Source: an uncultured Roseburia sp. (lineage in GTDB: Bacteria > Bacillota > Clostridia > Lachnospirales > Lachnospiraceae). From it: a stretch of DNA of 13,863 nucleotides. Positions 6,385 to 13,120 of the stretch are shown one piece after another. Every line of letters begins with the position of its first letter. Position 1 is the first letter of the stretch. A model generated the notes under the pieces. The model worked only from the letters and a program-made list of their open reading frames with translations, did no database searches and was not told where the DNA came from. The stretch is from the NCBI GenBank assembly GCA_905206195.1, contig CAJLGN010000009.1, forward strand, positions 1 to 13,863. The letters run 5' to 3'. The position numbers and the translations under genes were made by a program.

Positions 6385-8967
6385 ATGAGAAAGTGGAGAG
6401 GCCGGATGGGAGCGAAGATCGGAGCCTGGATCGGAATTACGCTCAGCGGATGCATTTTTCTGGGGAGTATTTTGGGGATTCTCGCGATGGAGGAGGGAAA
6501 TGTTTATGACTACTCACGGGAAGAGCTGAGGAAAAAGGCATATGAGACAGTTGCAGATCATTATGCCATCCGCGCTTTGGACAACATGAAAAATCCAGAA
6601 AATAATAAATTTTTAGATACATATTTCCGCTATGGGATTATAAAAGCGGATAAAATAGAAAATCTGGACTTCAACAATGAGAAGATCTACGTGGAGCGAA
6701 ATTTTACGGAGGAGATCAAGGCGGATGAGCTGTATATAAATGATTACTCGGTTGGATCTGGAACCAAGTTTTTTTATTCTGGCACATTGTTTGGCAGGTA
6801 TGGCGTGTCACAGAGTTTTCCGACCTACCTGGTCAATGCACCGGTCTACGCGATTTGCTATAATCTGGAAGACGGTGTTTTTTATTACGATACAAGCGGG
6901 GAATACTATCCAGTGCGAACAGTCGAGATCGGTCGCCTAGATGGGGCGGGGCAGATGGAGAGCTATGCCTTTTCCTACGACTTTGCGAGGGGGATATACC
7001 GGAATCTCGGGCGCACCAGCGCACCGGAGTCAGGTGGAGACAGCGCTGCGGGGGGAGCAGAAAGCCTGAAGATGACGGAGTATGCGGTGGCTTCGCAGCC
7101 GGCAGGAGAGTCGGAAGATACCGCGATGGAAAAAGCGGTGGCCGGGCAATCGATGGGAGGAGTCGAGCTGGCAGCGGAAAAGGAGTCCGCCTGGGGAGTC
7201 GAGGCAGAAGATGTACTGAGGCAGGAATATATTAGCTTTGATATGCTGGACAGCACGGTGGGAAATTATGCCGACTGGAATTTTCTGAGGTTGGACGGGG
7301 TGGAGCGGAACTTTGATTTTTTCAGCAAACCGGGAAAGACTCAAGAGGATTTTGCCATGGACAGAGTCCAGCTGATTGACAATCTGTATATGGCAGGAAA
7401 GCCGATGACGCAGGATACGGACTATGAATTGGCGGAGAACGATATCCTCCATGTCAACCGAACCGACGGGGAGGGGATGTTGGAGACCTACTGGGTTGTC
7501 GCAATTCTGCCGGAATCGGTGGGTTTTGGCTGGAGTCAGGATCTCTTCGTGCAGGCCAATATGCTGGTGATGCTGGCCTACAATCTGCGGTACAGTATTT
7601 ATCTGGTTTTGATGGCGGCGCTCGGTCTCATGATATTTTGTTTTGTATTTTTGATCCGCGCCGCGGGCTGCCGGAGGGACAGCGAGGAGACGGTTGCGAC
7701 CTGGCTAGACCGAATGCCATTTGATCTTTATCTGGGTTTTGTGTGGCTTGGGGAAGTATTTTTATTCGTGATCGCAAGGGAGGCTGGTTACCACACACAT
7801 AGATTTGCGGGGATCATGGCGGTTGGATTTTTGCTGGTGTGTATGTGCTGGCTGGCGCTTTTGACCATCTTAACCTTTGCCGTGCGGGTAAAGCTTGGAA
7901 AGTGGTGGGAGAACACGCTGGTCTGGTGGGTGCTGCACGGAATTTACAGGGGGTGCCTGGCGATTATCCGGAATATCGGTCTCATCTATCGGGCGGCGAT
8001 TTTGTTGGCAGGAATCTTTATGGTAGAGTTATTGGTAATTGTCAGAGAAGGCTCCGGCCATCTGGTCAATTTTTGGTTTATGGAAAAGCTGGTTCTCACA
8101 CCTGTCATCTTCTTTGCGATCCTGCAGGTGCAGCGGTTGAAAAAGGGGGGAGAGAAGCTTGCGGAGGGGGATCTGGGACACCGGGTGGATACGGAGAAGA
8201 TGTTTTGGGAATTTAAGCGTCATGGGGAAAATCTAAACAGTATCAGCATGGGAATGTCCCGGGCGGTGGATGAGCGAATGAAAAGTGAGCGTTTTAAGAC
8301 GGAGCTGATCACGAATGTCTCACACGACATCAAAACGCCGTTGACCTCCATCATCAACTATGTAGATCTGCTGGAAAAAGAGGACTTGCAAAATGAGAGT
8401 GCAAAGGAGTATCTGGAAGTGCTCGAACGCCAGTCTGCGCGATTGAAGAAGTTAATTGAGGATCTGATGGAGGCGTCGAAGGCATCCACGGGAAACTTGC
8501 CGGTGAAACTTGAGAAGTTGGAGGCGGGGGTGTCCATGGTGCAGACTGTGGGCGAATTTGATGAAAAAATGCGGGCGAATGCGCTGGAACTTTTGATCAA
8601 AAAGCCCAAGGAACCAGTTTACATCATGGCGGATGGCCGGCATTTCTGGAGGGTGATCGACAATTTGATGAACAACATCTGCAAATATGCACAGCCAAAT
8701 ACGAGAGTCTACATCAATATGGAAAAGAATGAGGAGAATGTTCAGCTGATTTTCCGCAATACCTCCCGCTACCCGCTGAACATTAACAGCGATGAGTTGA
8801 TGGAGCGCTTCGTGCGCGGGGACAGTTCCAGAAACACGGAGGGCAGCGGGCTTGGACTCTCCATTGCAAACAGTCTGATGGAGCTTATGGGAGGCAGCTT
8901 TCACCTCTACGTGGATGGAGATCTTTTTAAGGTAGTACTTGAGTTTCCGGCTATAGTTGAAAAATAA
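6385..8967 (+). CDS. Large multi-pass membrane sensor histidine kinase
   Basis: The 860-residue kinase partners the preceding regulator (16-bp gap, RBS AAAGGAG at 6372-6378). Predicted order: cytoplasmic N-terminus, membrane segment 1 (about 11-34), a large extracytoplasmic region (about 35-395), then about five more membrane segments (near 403-426, 445-463, 475-497, 533-553 and 562-582). A linker containing KLAEGDLGHRVD resembles HAMP. The dimerisation and phosphoacceptor domain follows, with H647 in NVSHDIKTPLTSIINY. The C-terminal ATPase domain carries the N box (DNLMNN, about 759-764) and the F and G2 boxes (ERFVRGDSSRNTEGSGLGLS). The ectodomain includes an Ala/Gly/Glu-rich, low-complexity stretch (about 211-275) unlike its flanks. 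The catalytic half is of a type common in Lachnospiraceae. I recognise no named domain in the sensor region, so the stimulus is unknown; an envelope signal is plausible from topology. Confidence 0.92.
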   Translation: MRKWRGRMGAKIGAWIGITLSGCIFLGSILGILAMEEGNVYDYSREELRKKAYETVADHYAIRALDNMKNPENNKFLDTYFRYGIIKADKIENLDFNNEKIYVERNFTEEIKADELYINDYSVGSGTKFFYSGTLFGRYGVSQSFPTYLVNAPVYAICYNLEDGVFYYDTSGEYYPVRTVEIGRLDGAGQMESYAFSYDFARGIYRNLGRTSAPESGGDSAAGGAESLKMTEYAVASQPAGESEDTAMEKAVAGQSMGGVELAAEKESAWGVEAEDVLRQEYISFDMLDSTVGNYADWNFLRLDGVERNFDFFSKPGKTQEDFAMDRVQLIDNLYMAGKPMTQDTDYELAENDILHVNRTDGEGMLETYWVVAILPESVGFGWSQDLFVQANMLVMLAYNLRYSIYLVLMAALGLMIFCFVFLIRAAGCRRDSEETVATWLDRMPFDLYLGFVWLGEVFLFVIAREAGYHTHRFAGIMAVGFLLVCMCWLALLTILTFAVRVKLGKWWENTLVWWVLHGIYRGCLAIIRNIGLIYRAAILLAGIFMVELLVIVREGSGHLVNFWFMEKLVLTPVIFFAILQVQRLKKGGEKLAEGDLGHRVDTEKMFWEFKRHGENLNSISMGMSRAVDERMKSERFKTELITNVSHDIKTPLTSIINYVDLLEKEDLQNESAKEYLEVLERQSARLKKLIEDLMEASKASTGNLPVKLEKLEAGVSMVQTVGEFDEKMRANALELLIKKPKEPVYIMADGRHFWRVIDNLMNNICKYAQPNTRVYINMEKNEENVQLIFRNTSRYPLNINSDELMERFVRGDSSRNTEGSGLGLSIANSLMELMGGSFHLYVDGDLFKVVLEFPAIVEK

Positions 8968-8996
8968 ATAAAAATAAAATACATTTTATAATGGCG

Positions 8997-9050
8997 AAAA
9001 GCGGAATTTTTAGACAAATTTAATTTTTCTGAAAATTCCGCTTTTTATTT
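8997..9050 (+). terminator. Intrinsic terminator after the two-component operon
   Basis: AAAAGCGGAATTTT (8997-9010) and AAAATTCCGCTTTT (9032-9045) form a perfect 14-bp stem with a 21-nt loop, followed by TATTTT. It starts 29 bp after the kinase stop. The complementary A-run on the left arm makes it potentially bidirectional. Confidence 0.9.
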
Positions 9051-9061
9051 TAAAGGAAAGC

Positions 9062-9091
9062 TTGATCTCTGTAAATTTATTGTGATACAAT
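9062..9091 (+). promoter_or_regulatory. Sigma-A promoter for the VanW-domain gene
   Basis: TTGATC (9062-9067) and TACAAT (9086-9091) are separated by 18 bp, and TG at 9083-9084 gives an extended -10. Initiation near 9098 would leave a leader of about 120 nt before the ATG at 9220. Confidence 0.65.
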
Positions 9092-9119
9092 GCAAAAAAG
9101 AATCAAAATCATAGATGTC

Positions 9120-9163
9120 CATATGTTCGGAAAGATTTGATCCAGATGGTATACCGACATATG
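9120..9163 (+). promoter_or_regulatory. Stem-loop in the VanW-gene leader
   Basis: CATATGTTCGG (9120-9130) pairs with CCGACATATG (9154-9163) over 10 bp with one bulged T and a 23-nt loop. It lies within the predicted leader. A second small hairpin, GTGC-CACC-GCAC (9191-9202), ends just before the RBS GGGAGG (9205-9210). I do not recognise a known riboswitch class here. Confidence 0.4.
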
Positions 9164-9219
9164 AAATTGGCATATACTAATAGGAAAAATGTGCCACCGC
9201 ACATGGGAGGAACAGATTT

Positions 9220-10107
9220 ATGAAGAGAAAACAGTGGATGCTTGGAGTCTTGTCAATATTGTTTTGCGCGATGATCACTCTGGTGGATCCAGTGCGCACT
9301 GAGGCGGCGAGTCAGACCGACCGAAGCGCATACAATGAAGTGTTTGACGCGTCTTATTATTACAGTGCATACCCGGACGTGGCGGCTGCGTTCGGCATGA
9401 ATGAGAAGGCCTTGTTTGAGCATTTTGTGAACCATGGAGTGCGGGAGGGGAGAAGCGGAAGCGCAGAGTTTAATCCGCAAGTTTACAGACAAAATTACAG
9501 TGATCTTCAGGCGGCGTTTGGAGATGATATGGCAGCGTATTGCCGCCACTATGTGAGATACGGCAGAGCCGAGGGAAGAAGTGCAGGGGGCAGTGGGCAG
9601 GTATCTGTGCCGGCCGGCACATCGGCTTTGGAGAAGAACCATCCAAACCCGCAGGCAGCGCAGAATGGAATCGGCACCTGCACTACAGCTTACAACGCGA
9701 ATGTTCCACGCGCCAACAATGTGGAGCTGGCTGCTGCGAGAATCAACGGAGTCATCGTGCAGCCAGGGGGTAGCTTTTCCTTCAGCAATACCGTGTTGCC
9801 GCGCACTGCGGCGAACGGGTATGTCAAGGCGCCTATATTTGTGAGTGGAAAAACGGGGGTTGGCGTCGGCGGCGGAATCTGTCAGGTTTCCTCAACATTA
9901 TATGCGGCGATGGTTTACGCCGGACTTCCAGCGACAGAGCGCCACCCACATTCCCGCCCGGTAGATTATCTTCCAAGAGGACTGGATGCTACGATTTCTG
10001 GAAATTATCTGGATTTGAAATTTACTAATATCTTCGCTCAGCCGCTCTTGATTCAGGCATCTGCGCAGGGAGGACAGCTGACTGTGACACTGGTGTTGCA
10101 GCAGTGA
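9220..10107 (+). CDS. Secreted VanW-family protein with two N-terminal EGR-type repeats
   Basis: The 295-residue product has a signal peptide (basic MKRKQ, hydrophobic core to about residue 22, probable cleavage after TEA or EAA near 29-31). Two imperfect repeats of about 40 residues follow: the first (about 42-79) has FDASYYYSAYPDVAAAFG then NHGVREGRS, and the second (about 84-121) has FNPQVYRQNYSDLQAAFG then RYGRAEGRS. This repeat type occurs in exported clostridial proteins. The C-terminal VanW domain (about 150-292) shows TAYNANVPRANNVELAA, PGGSFSFSN (182-190), GGGICQVSSTLY (217-228) and RHPHSRPVDYLPRGLDATIS. VanW domains occur in cell-envelope proteins and some vancomycin-resistance clusters; their biochemical role is unsettled, so resistance should not be inferred. 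The RBS GGGAGG (9205-9210) is 9 nt before the ATG. The gene is monocistronic, with its own promoter and terminator. It lies next to a two-component operon, but a strong terminator separates them. Confidence 0.88.
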   Translation: MKRKQWMLGVLSILFCAMITLVDPVRTEAASQTDRSAYNEVFDASYYYSAYPDVAAAFGMNEKALFEHFVNHGVREGRSGSAEFNPQVYRQNYSDLQAAFGDDMAAYCRHYVRYGRAEGRSAGGSGQVSVPAGTSALEKNHPNPQAAQNGIGTCTTAYNANVPRANNVELAAARINGVIVQPGGSFSFSNTVLPRTAANGYVKAPIFVSGKTGVGVGGGICQVSSTLYAAMVYAGLPATERHPHSRPVDYLPRGLDATISGNYLDLKFTNIFAQPLLIQASAQGGQLTVTLVLQQ

Positions 10108-10127
10108 TATTGCCCGACCCCAAATAA

Positions 10128-10164
10128 GGGTGTGAAAGATTTCTCCCTCACACCCGATATTTTT
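10128..10164 (+). terminator. Terminator between convergent VanW gene and rubrerythrin
   Basis: GGGTGTGA (10128-10135) and TCACACCC (10148-10155) form an 8-bp stem with a 12-nt loop, followed by GATATTTTT. It serves the plus-strand gene ending at 10107. On the minus strand the stem is followed by TTATTTGGGG, so it may weakly stop rubrerythrin transcripts as well. Confidence 0.75.
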
Positions 10165-10193
10165 ATAAGTAAAGATCTCAATTGGCTGATATT

Positions 10194-10736
10194 TTAGCCA
10201 AAGTATCTCTTTAACAGACCCTCGAAAGCTTTTCCGTGACGAGCCTCGTCTTTTGCCATCTCATGTACAGTGTCATGAATAGCGTCCAGATTAGCCTCTT
10301 TTGCTCTCTTAGCGAGGTCAAACTTACCAGCGGTAGCGCCGTTCTCGGCGTCAACTCTCATCTCAAGATTCTTCTTGGTGCTGTCTGTGAGAACTTCACC
10401 TAACAACTCAGCGAACTTAGAAGCGTGCTCAGCCTCCTCGAAAGCTGCTTTCTCCCAGTACAAACCGATCTCTGGATATCCCTCACGGTGAGCAACACGT
10501 GACATTGCAAGGTACATACCAACCTCAGAGCACTCGCCCTCAAAGTTCATTCTTAAGTCGTTCATGATATCTTCGCTTGCGCCCTGTGCAACACCTACTA
10601 CGTGCTCTGCAGCCCATGTTCTCTCACCAGCCTGAACTTTGAACTTCTCAGCCGGAGCCTTACATACCGGACATACCTCCGGAGCAGTCTCTCCCTCGTG
10701 AACGTAACCACATACTGTACATACATACTTTGCCAT
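10194..10736 (-). CDS. Reverse rubrerythrin (rubredoxin domain first), peroxidase
   Basis: This 180-residue iron protein has the reversed domain order: an N-terminal rubredoxin domain with four Cys ligands (C6-x-x-C9 and C22-x-x-C25), then a ferritin-like four-helix domain with a di-iron site. The site residues are seen in [16 protein letters not shown], an EEAEH motif, and a second EARH motif near the C-terminus. Reverse rubrerythrins of clostridia reduce hydrogen peroxide in the cytoplasm, taking electrons from NAD(P)H through rubredoxin-type reductases, and are typically induced by oxygen or peroxide under PerR. The start at 10736 has AAAGGAG 8 nt upstream. It lies 122 bp downstream of perR on the same strand, with its own near-perfect promoter (10792-10820) overlapped by the shared operator. 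The family is certain; peroxidase rather than another oxygen-defence role is from the known family. Confidence 0.95.
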   Translation of the reverse strand: MAKYVCTVCGYVHEGETAPEVCPVCKAPAEKFKVQAGERTWAAEHVVGVAQGASEDIMNDLRMNFEGECSEVGMYLAMSRVAHREGYPEIGLYWEKAAFEEAEHASKFAELLGEVLTDSTKKNLEMRVDAENGATAGKFDLAKRAKEANLDAIHDTVHEMAKDEARHGKAFEGLLKRYFG

Positions 10737-10774
10737 AATGAATTCTCCTTTTCTTTATAAAAATTTTGATCAAT

Positions 10775-10793
10775 ATCAGTAACCATTACTGAT
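10775..10793 (-). promoter_or_regulatory. Candidate PerR operator at the rubrerythrin promoter
   Basis: A perfect 8-3-8 inverted repeat, ATCAGTAA-CCA-TTACTGAT, overlaps the last two bases of the -10 box and spans the predicted start site (about 10785). The core AGTAA-N3-TTACT recurs at the perR promoter (11277-11289). Its centre (TAAnnATTA) resembles the Bacillus PerR box, but its outer bases differ. Confidence 0.7.
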
Positions 10794-10820
10794 TCTAACC
10801 GATGAAAGCTTCTTTGTCAA
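10792..10820 (-). promoter_or_regulatory. Sigma-A promoter for reverse rubrerythrin
   Basis: On the minus strand, a perfect TTGACA (10815-10820) and TAGAAT (10792-10797) are separated by 17 bp. Initiation near 10785 leaves a leader of about 49 nt. Such a strong promoter with an operator on top fits a repressed, highly inducible gene. Confidence 0.8.
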
Positions 10821-10858
10821 TACCTTAATTTGCAATATTTTAGAAACTTTGCTGCGTA

Positions 10859-11254
10859 CTAAGAGGTTACTTCTTTCTTTGCCCGGCAACAGGCGCATTT
10901 CCCGTAAAAATAAGTGACATGCCCATCGATTTCACCATCAAAATTCTGTGCTGCGAGAATATTGATATGCTCGAGTCCGCTCACATCCAGATCCAGCACA
11001 CTTCTGCAGGTATTGCAGATAAAATGATAGTGTGGATCGGTGTTCCAGTCAAAGCGATCCGGACCGGCAGAAGGGGAAAATTTCCTGATCTCTCCAATTT
11101 CAGAGAGCAAAGCCAAATTCCGGTAGACAGTTCCGAGACTGATATTTGGAAATTCCTTACGGATATTCTGATAGACAGTCTCTGCGGTGGGATGGTCATA
11201 TCGCGTGGCAAGGAAATTCTTGATCGACTCCCGCTGTCTGCTGTATTTCAGCAT
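10859..11254 (-). CDS. perR: Fur-family peroxide-sensing repressor, PerR-type
   Basis: This 131-residue protein has a Fur-family winged helix (about 1-75; HPTAETVY at 21-28, SLGTVYRNL at 39-47) and a C-terminal dimerisation domain. Likely regulatory metal ligands are H21, D69, H75, H77 and D88, aligning with H37, D85, H91, H93 and D104 of Bacillus PerR. Asp rather than Glu at the last position favours PerR over Fur. The structural zinc site is C80-x-x-C83 with C120-x-x-C123. In PerR, iron-catalysed oxidation of the His ligands by peroxide releases the repressor from DNA. The ATG at 11254 is preferred: AAAGGTGG ends 5 nt upstream, whereas the in-frame GTG at 11263 lies inside that site. Its neighbour is a classic PerR target (reverse rubrerythrin), and the same inverted repeat lies at both promoters, so autoregulation is likely. 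Confidence 0.9.
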   Translation of the reverse strand: MLKYSRQRESIKNFLATRYDHPTAETVYQNIRKEFPNISLGTVYRNLALLSEIGEIRKFSPSAGPDRFDWNTDPHYHFICNTCRSVLDLDVSGLEHINILAAQNFDGEIDGHVTYFYGKCACCRAKKEVTS

Positions 11255-11276
11255 AAGAACCACCTTTCTTAATAAT

Positions 11277-11289
11277 AGTAATCGTTACT
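11277..11289 (-). promoter_or_regulatory. Candidate PerR operator at the perR promoter
   Basis: AGTAA-TCG-TTACT is a perfect 5-3-5 inverted repeat located at the predicted perR start site (about 11289), just downstream of the -10 box. It shares AGTAA-N3-TTACTGA with the rubrerythrin operator. The position suits repression of perR by its own product. Confidence 0.65.
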
Positions 11290-11295
11290 GAAATT

Positions 11296-11324
11296 ATAAT
11301 ACAATAGCAATATGATTCTGTCAA
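11296..11324 (-). promoter_or_regulatory. Sigma-A promoter for perR
   Basis: On the minus strand, TTGACA (11319-11324) and TATTAT (11296-11301) are separated by 17 bp. Initiation near 11289 leaves a leader of about 34 nt. Confidence 0.75.
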
Positions 11325-11363
11325 TCAAAAATAAAAATTTTTTTATAAAATTTATGCCACGAG

Positions 11364-11391
11364 ACATATGGGCATCCCTGTTGCATATAAA
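11364..11391 (+). promoter_or_regulatory. Weak candidate promoter for the uncharacterised gene, sigma-E-like or sigma-A -10
   Basis: CATATAAA (11384-11391) with ACATATG (11364-11370) 13 bp upstream loosely resembles a sigma-E promoter (kmATATT, 13-14 bp, CATACAnT). TATAAA (11386-11391) could instead be a sigma-A -10, but no good -35 is present. The rest of the 11290-11423 gap is AT-rich with no other feature. Confidence 0.25.
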
Positions 11392-11423
11392 TCAAATAAG
11401 GAAAATAGAAGCCTGGAGTGCCA

Positions 11424-12428
11424 ATGGCAGGAATGAAGAGATTTGTTACATATATATACGCCTACGAGGATGGGAGGAAAGGAAGCAATATTGGATTTGC
11501 GAAGGTGGAGATCCGGGGGGAGGATTGTAGGATAGAGTTGCATCTGCGCGGTATCTATGCCAGACAGTCCGCCTGCAGGGTGTATCTGTTTCGGGTGGAT
11601 GCAAAGGATATCGAGGGAATACAGATTGGGGAAATCAAACTGACAAACGGAAACGGGAGTCTGGGTGTGAATTTGAAAGCGGGCAGAATCGGGGAGACAC
11701 CCTTTGGGATGGAGGATATGGAGGGGATTTTTCTGCTCAGCGAGGATGATCGGATATTTATGAGCAGATGGAAAGAGGGCGCGCCGCTTGAGGTCTGCCG
11801 GGAGCGATTTAGAGAGTGGAGACCGGAGACAAAGACACCTCTGACAGGAGGCGGGGAAATGAGGCCAAAGCCGGTGGAAGTTCAGAACACACGCGCTGCG
11901 GAGATAAAGGGTGCATTGCCGGAGGGGCAAAATGCCCGGCCCGCAGAGGCAGAGGGAACATTTCCGGAGAGACAAAATGTGCAGGGCGCAGGAGCAGAAA
12001 TCTGCGGTGAGGATATGCAGGCGACTGAGATTCCCATGCGGAATATTTTTCCTGGATATGACTGGCGGGAGATCTGGGAGGATCTGCGCCAAAAGCATCC
12101 GATGTATCGCCCCTTCGAGGATCGGGGGGCCGTGTGTATACAATTGGAATTAAAGGATCTGCGTGAGCTGCCCAAACGGTACTGGTATCTTGGAAACAAC
12201 AGTTTTTTGCTGCACGGGTTCTTCAACTATCGTTATCTTGTGGTGGGGCGGACTGGGGATGAGCGCTGGTTTATCGGTGTGCCCGGAATCTACCAGAGAC
12301 AGGAGCGCGTGATGGCGGCGATATTCGGCTTCCCGGAGTTTATCACAGCCACTGTGCCCGGGCAGGAGGAAGCGGGCGGTGAGCCGATGAACCGATTCGG
12401 ATGCTGGTATCGCTACATTGAAGAATAA
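11424..12428 (+). CDS. Uncharacterised two-domain protein, DUF6128-like C-terminus
   Basis: The 334-residue cytoplasmic-looking protein has no signal peptide or membrane segment. The N-terminal domain (about 1-130) looks beta-rich (MKRFVTYIYAYEDGRKG, KVEIRGEDCRIELHLRG, CRVYLFRVD). A low-complexity linker follows (about 131-205) with three 15-residue repeats. The C-terminal domain (about 210-320) is rich in Trp, Tyr and Phe (PKRYWYLGNNSFLLHGFFNY, ERWFIGVPGIYQRQERVMAA, FGFPEFI). From memory this resembles Lachnospiraceae proteins annotated DUF6128; I cannot verify that here and no activity is known. The start at 11424 is chosen because GGAG (11415-11418) lies 5 nt upstream. An in-frame GTG at 11418 overlaps that site, and an ATG at 11433 would be too far from it. 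It runs divergently from perR and ends 9 bp before the convergent GNAT gene. A role in sporulation is a guess from a weak sigma-E-like promoter only. Confidence 0.8.
   Translation: MAGMKRFVTYIYAYEDGRKGSNIGFAKVEIRGEDCRIELHLRGIYARQSACRVYLFRVDAKDIEGIQIGEIKLTNGNGSLGVNLKAGRIGETPFGMEDMEGIFLLSEDDRIFMSRWKEGAPLEVCRERFREWRPETKTPLTGGGEMRPKPVEVQNTRAAEIKGALPEGQNARPAEAEGTFPERQNVQGAGAEICGEDMQATEIPMRNIFPGYDWREIWEDLRQKHPMYRPFEDRGAVCIQLELKDLRELPKRYWYLGNNSFLLHGFFNYRYLVVGRTGDERWFIGVPGIYQRQERVMAAIFGFPEFITATVPGQEEAGGEPMNRFGCWYRYIEE
11877..12011 (+). repeat. Three imperfect 45-bp tandem repeats
   Basis: Codons 152-196 of the uncharacterised protein form three 15-residue units: EVQNTRAAEIKGALP, EGQNARPAEAEGTFP and ERQNVQGAGAEICGE. 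Each shares ExQN at the start and an Ala/Glu-rich middle. They span 11877-11921, 11922-11966 and 11967-12011, and lie in the linker between the two domains. Confidence 0.7.
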
Positions 12429-12437
12429 GAGCGGGGA

Positions 12438-13016
12438 TTATGGAGGTGCGGAACCGCAATCCGGTATTTGTGCCGGGGCAAGCCGCGCATAGCGCAGGTG
12501 ATCCGTCCACGCACCCTGAATCTCGATACAGCCGTGCTCCAGCCCCTCCTCCACAAAATGAAGTGATTGGAGCAGATGGATGGAGGAGGTGTTTTCGGGG
12601 ACAACGCGGGCGAAGGCGCGGTGCAGCTTCAGTTCAAAAAAAGCAATTTCAAGCGCCTTTGCCACAGCCTCTCTGGCATAGCCCTGATGCCAGTGTTCGT
12701 GGTCGAATTTGTAACCGATCTCACAGCAGCAGTAGGGCACCCGCGTGATATCGTGCAGGCACACTGTGCCGATGATGACGGAGGGCACATCCTTTTTGAA
12801 GACATAAAAACGGATGGTGGAAAGCGACATGGCCAGCTTGTGTTCACATTTTAAAATCATATGCTGATGAGCATAGGTGTAGAAGTTTTTGGGCTTTGCG
12901 GGCTCGTAGGGCTCGAACCAGTCCCTGTTGCGTGTCTGGAAGGCAAGCACCGCCCGAAGGTGTTCTGGTGTCAGTACTTTTAAAAGCAGGCGGTCTGTCT
13001 GGTAAACGGTATTCAT
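12438..13016 (-). CDS. GNAT-family N-acetyltransferase (RimJ/RimL-like)
   Basis: The 192-residue product is a GNAT acetyltransferase of the RimJ/RimL (Acetyltransf_3) type, transferring acetyl from acetyl-CoA to an amino group. It opens with TDRLLLKVLTPEHL as in this subfamily. The acetyl-CoA loop is in WHQGYAREAVAKALEIAF (W109-HQGYA), and the later ENTSSIHLLQSLHFVEEG (141-158) matches the usual N-x-x-S and LGF-EG region. Three consecutive Cys (96-98, PYCCCEIGY) before the core strand are unusual. The substrate cannot be told from sequence; members act on ribosomal proteins, antibiotics or small amines. The start at 13016 has GGAGG (+ strand 13024-13028) 7 nt upstream. It is divergent from tadA (104 bp between starts) and convergent with the uncharacterised gene, with only 9 bp between stop codons and no clear terminator. 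Confidence 0.9.
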   Translation of the reverse strand: MNTVYQTDRLLLKVLTPEHLRAVLAFQTRNRDWFEPYEPAKPKNFYTYAHQHMILKCEHKLAMSLSTIRFYVFKKDVPSVIIGTVCLHDITRVPYCCCEIGYKFDHEHWHQGYAREAVAKALEIAFFELKLHRAFARVVPENTSSIHLLQSLHFVEEGLEHGCIEIQGAWTDHLRYARLAPAQIPDCGSAPP

Positions 13017-13050
13017 GGGGATGCCTCCGGTATTTGGTGCGAGATTGTGA

Positions 13051-13079
13051 GTGACAAAAAAGAACAGATCGGTTACTAT
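13051..13079 (+). promoter_or_regulatory. Probable sigma-A promoter for tadA
   Basis: GTGACA (13051-13056) and TACTAT (13074-13079) are separated by 17 bp. An overlapping TATAAT (13079-13084) is a better -10 but has no -35 at proper spacing. The 104-bp divergent region must also hold the GNAT promoter, which I cannot place. Confidence 0.45.
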
Positions 13080-13120
13080 ATAATATAGAAATATCGTATA
13101 ACATTTTGGAGTGGCTGTCT

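Noticed and set aside
9220..10107. Vancomycin resistance determinant, on the basis of the VanW domain and a nearby two-component system
   Set aside because: No vanA/B-type ligase, vanH, vanX or vanY is present; a strong terminator separates the operon from this gene, and VanW domains are common in susceptible clostridia.
12460..13036. 11-bp direct repeat TCCGGTATTTG at 12460-12470 and 13026-13036, around the GNAT gene
   Set aside because: An 11-mer repeat is expected by chance several times in a window of this length; one copy lies inside the gene, and no transposase or other sign of insertion is present.
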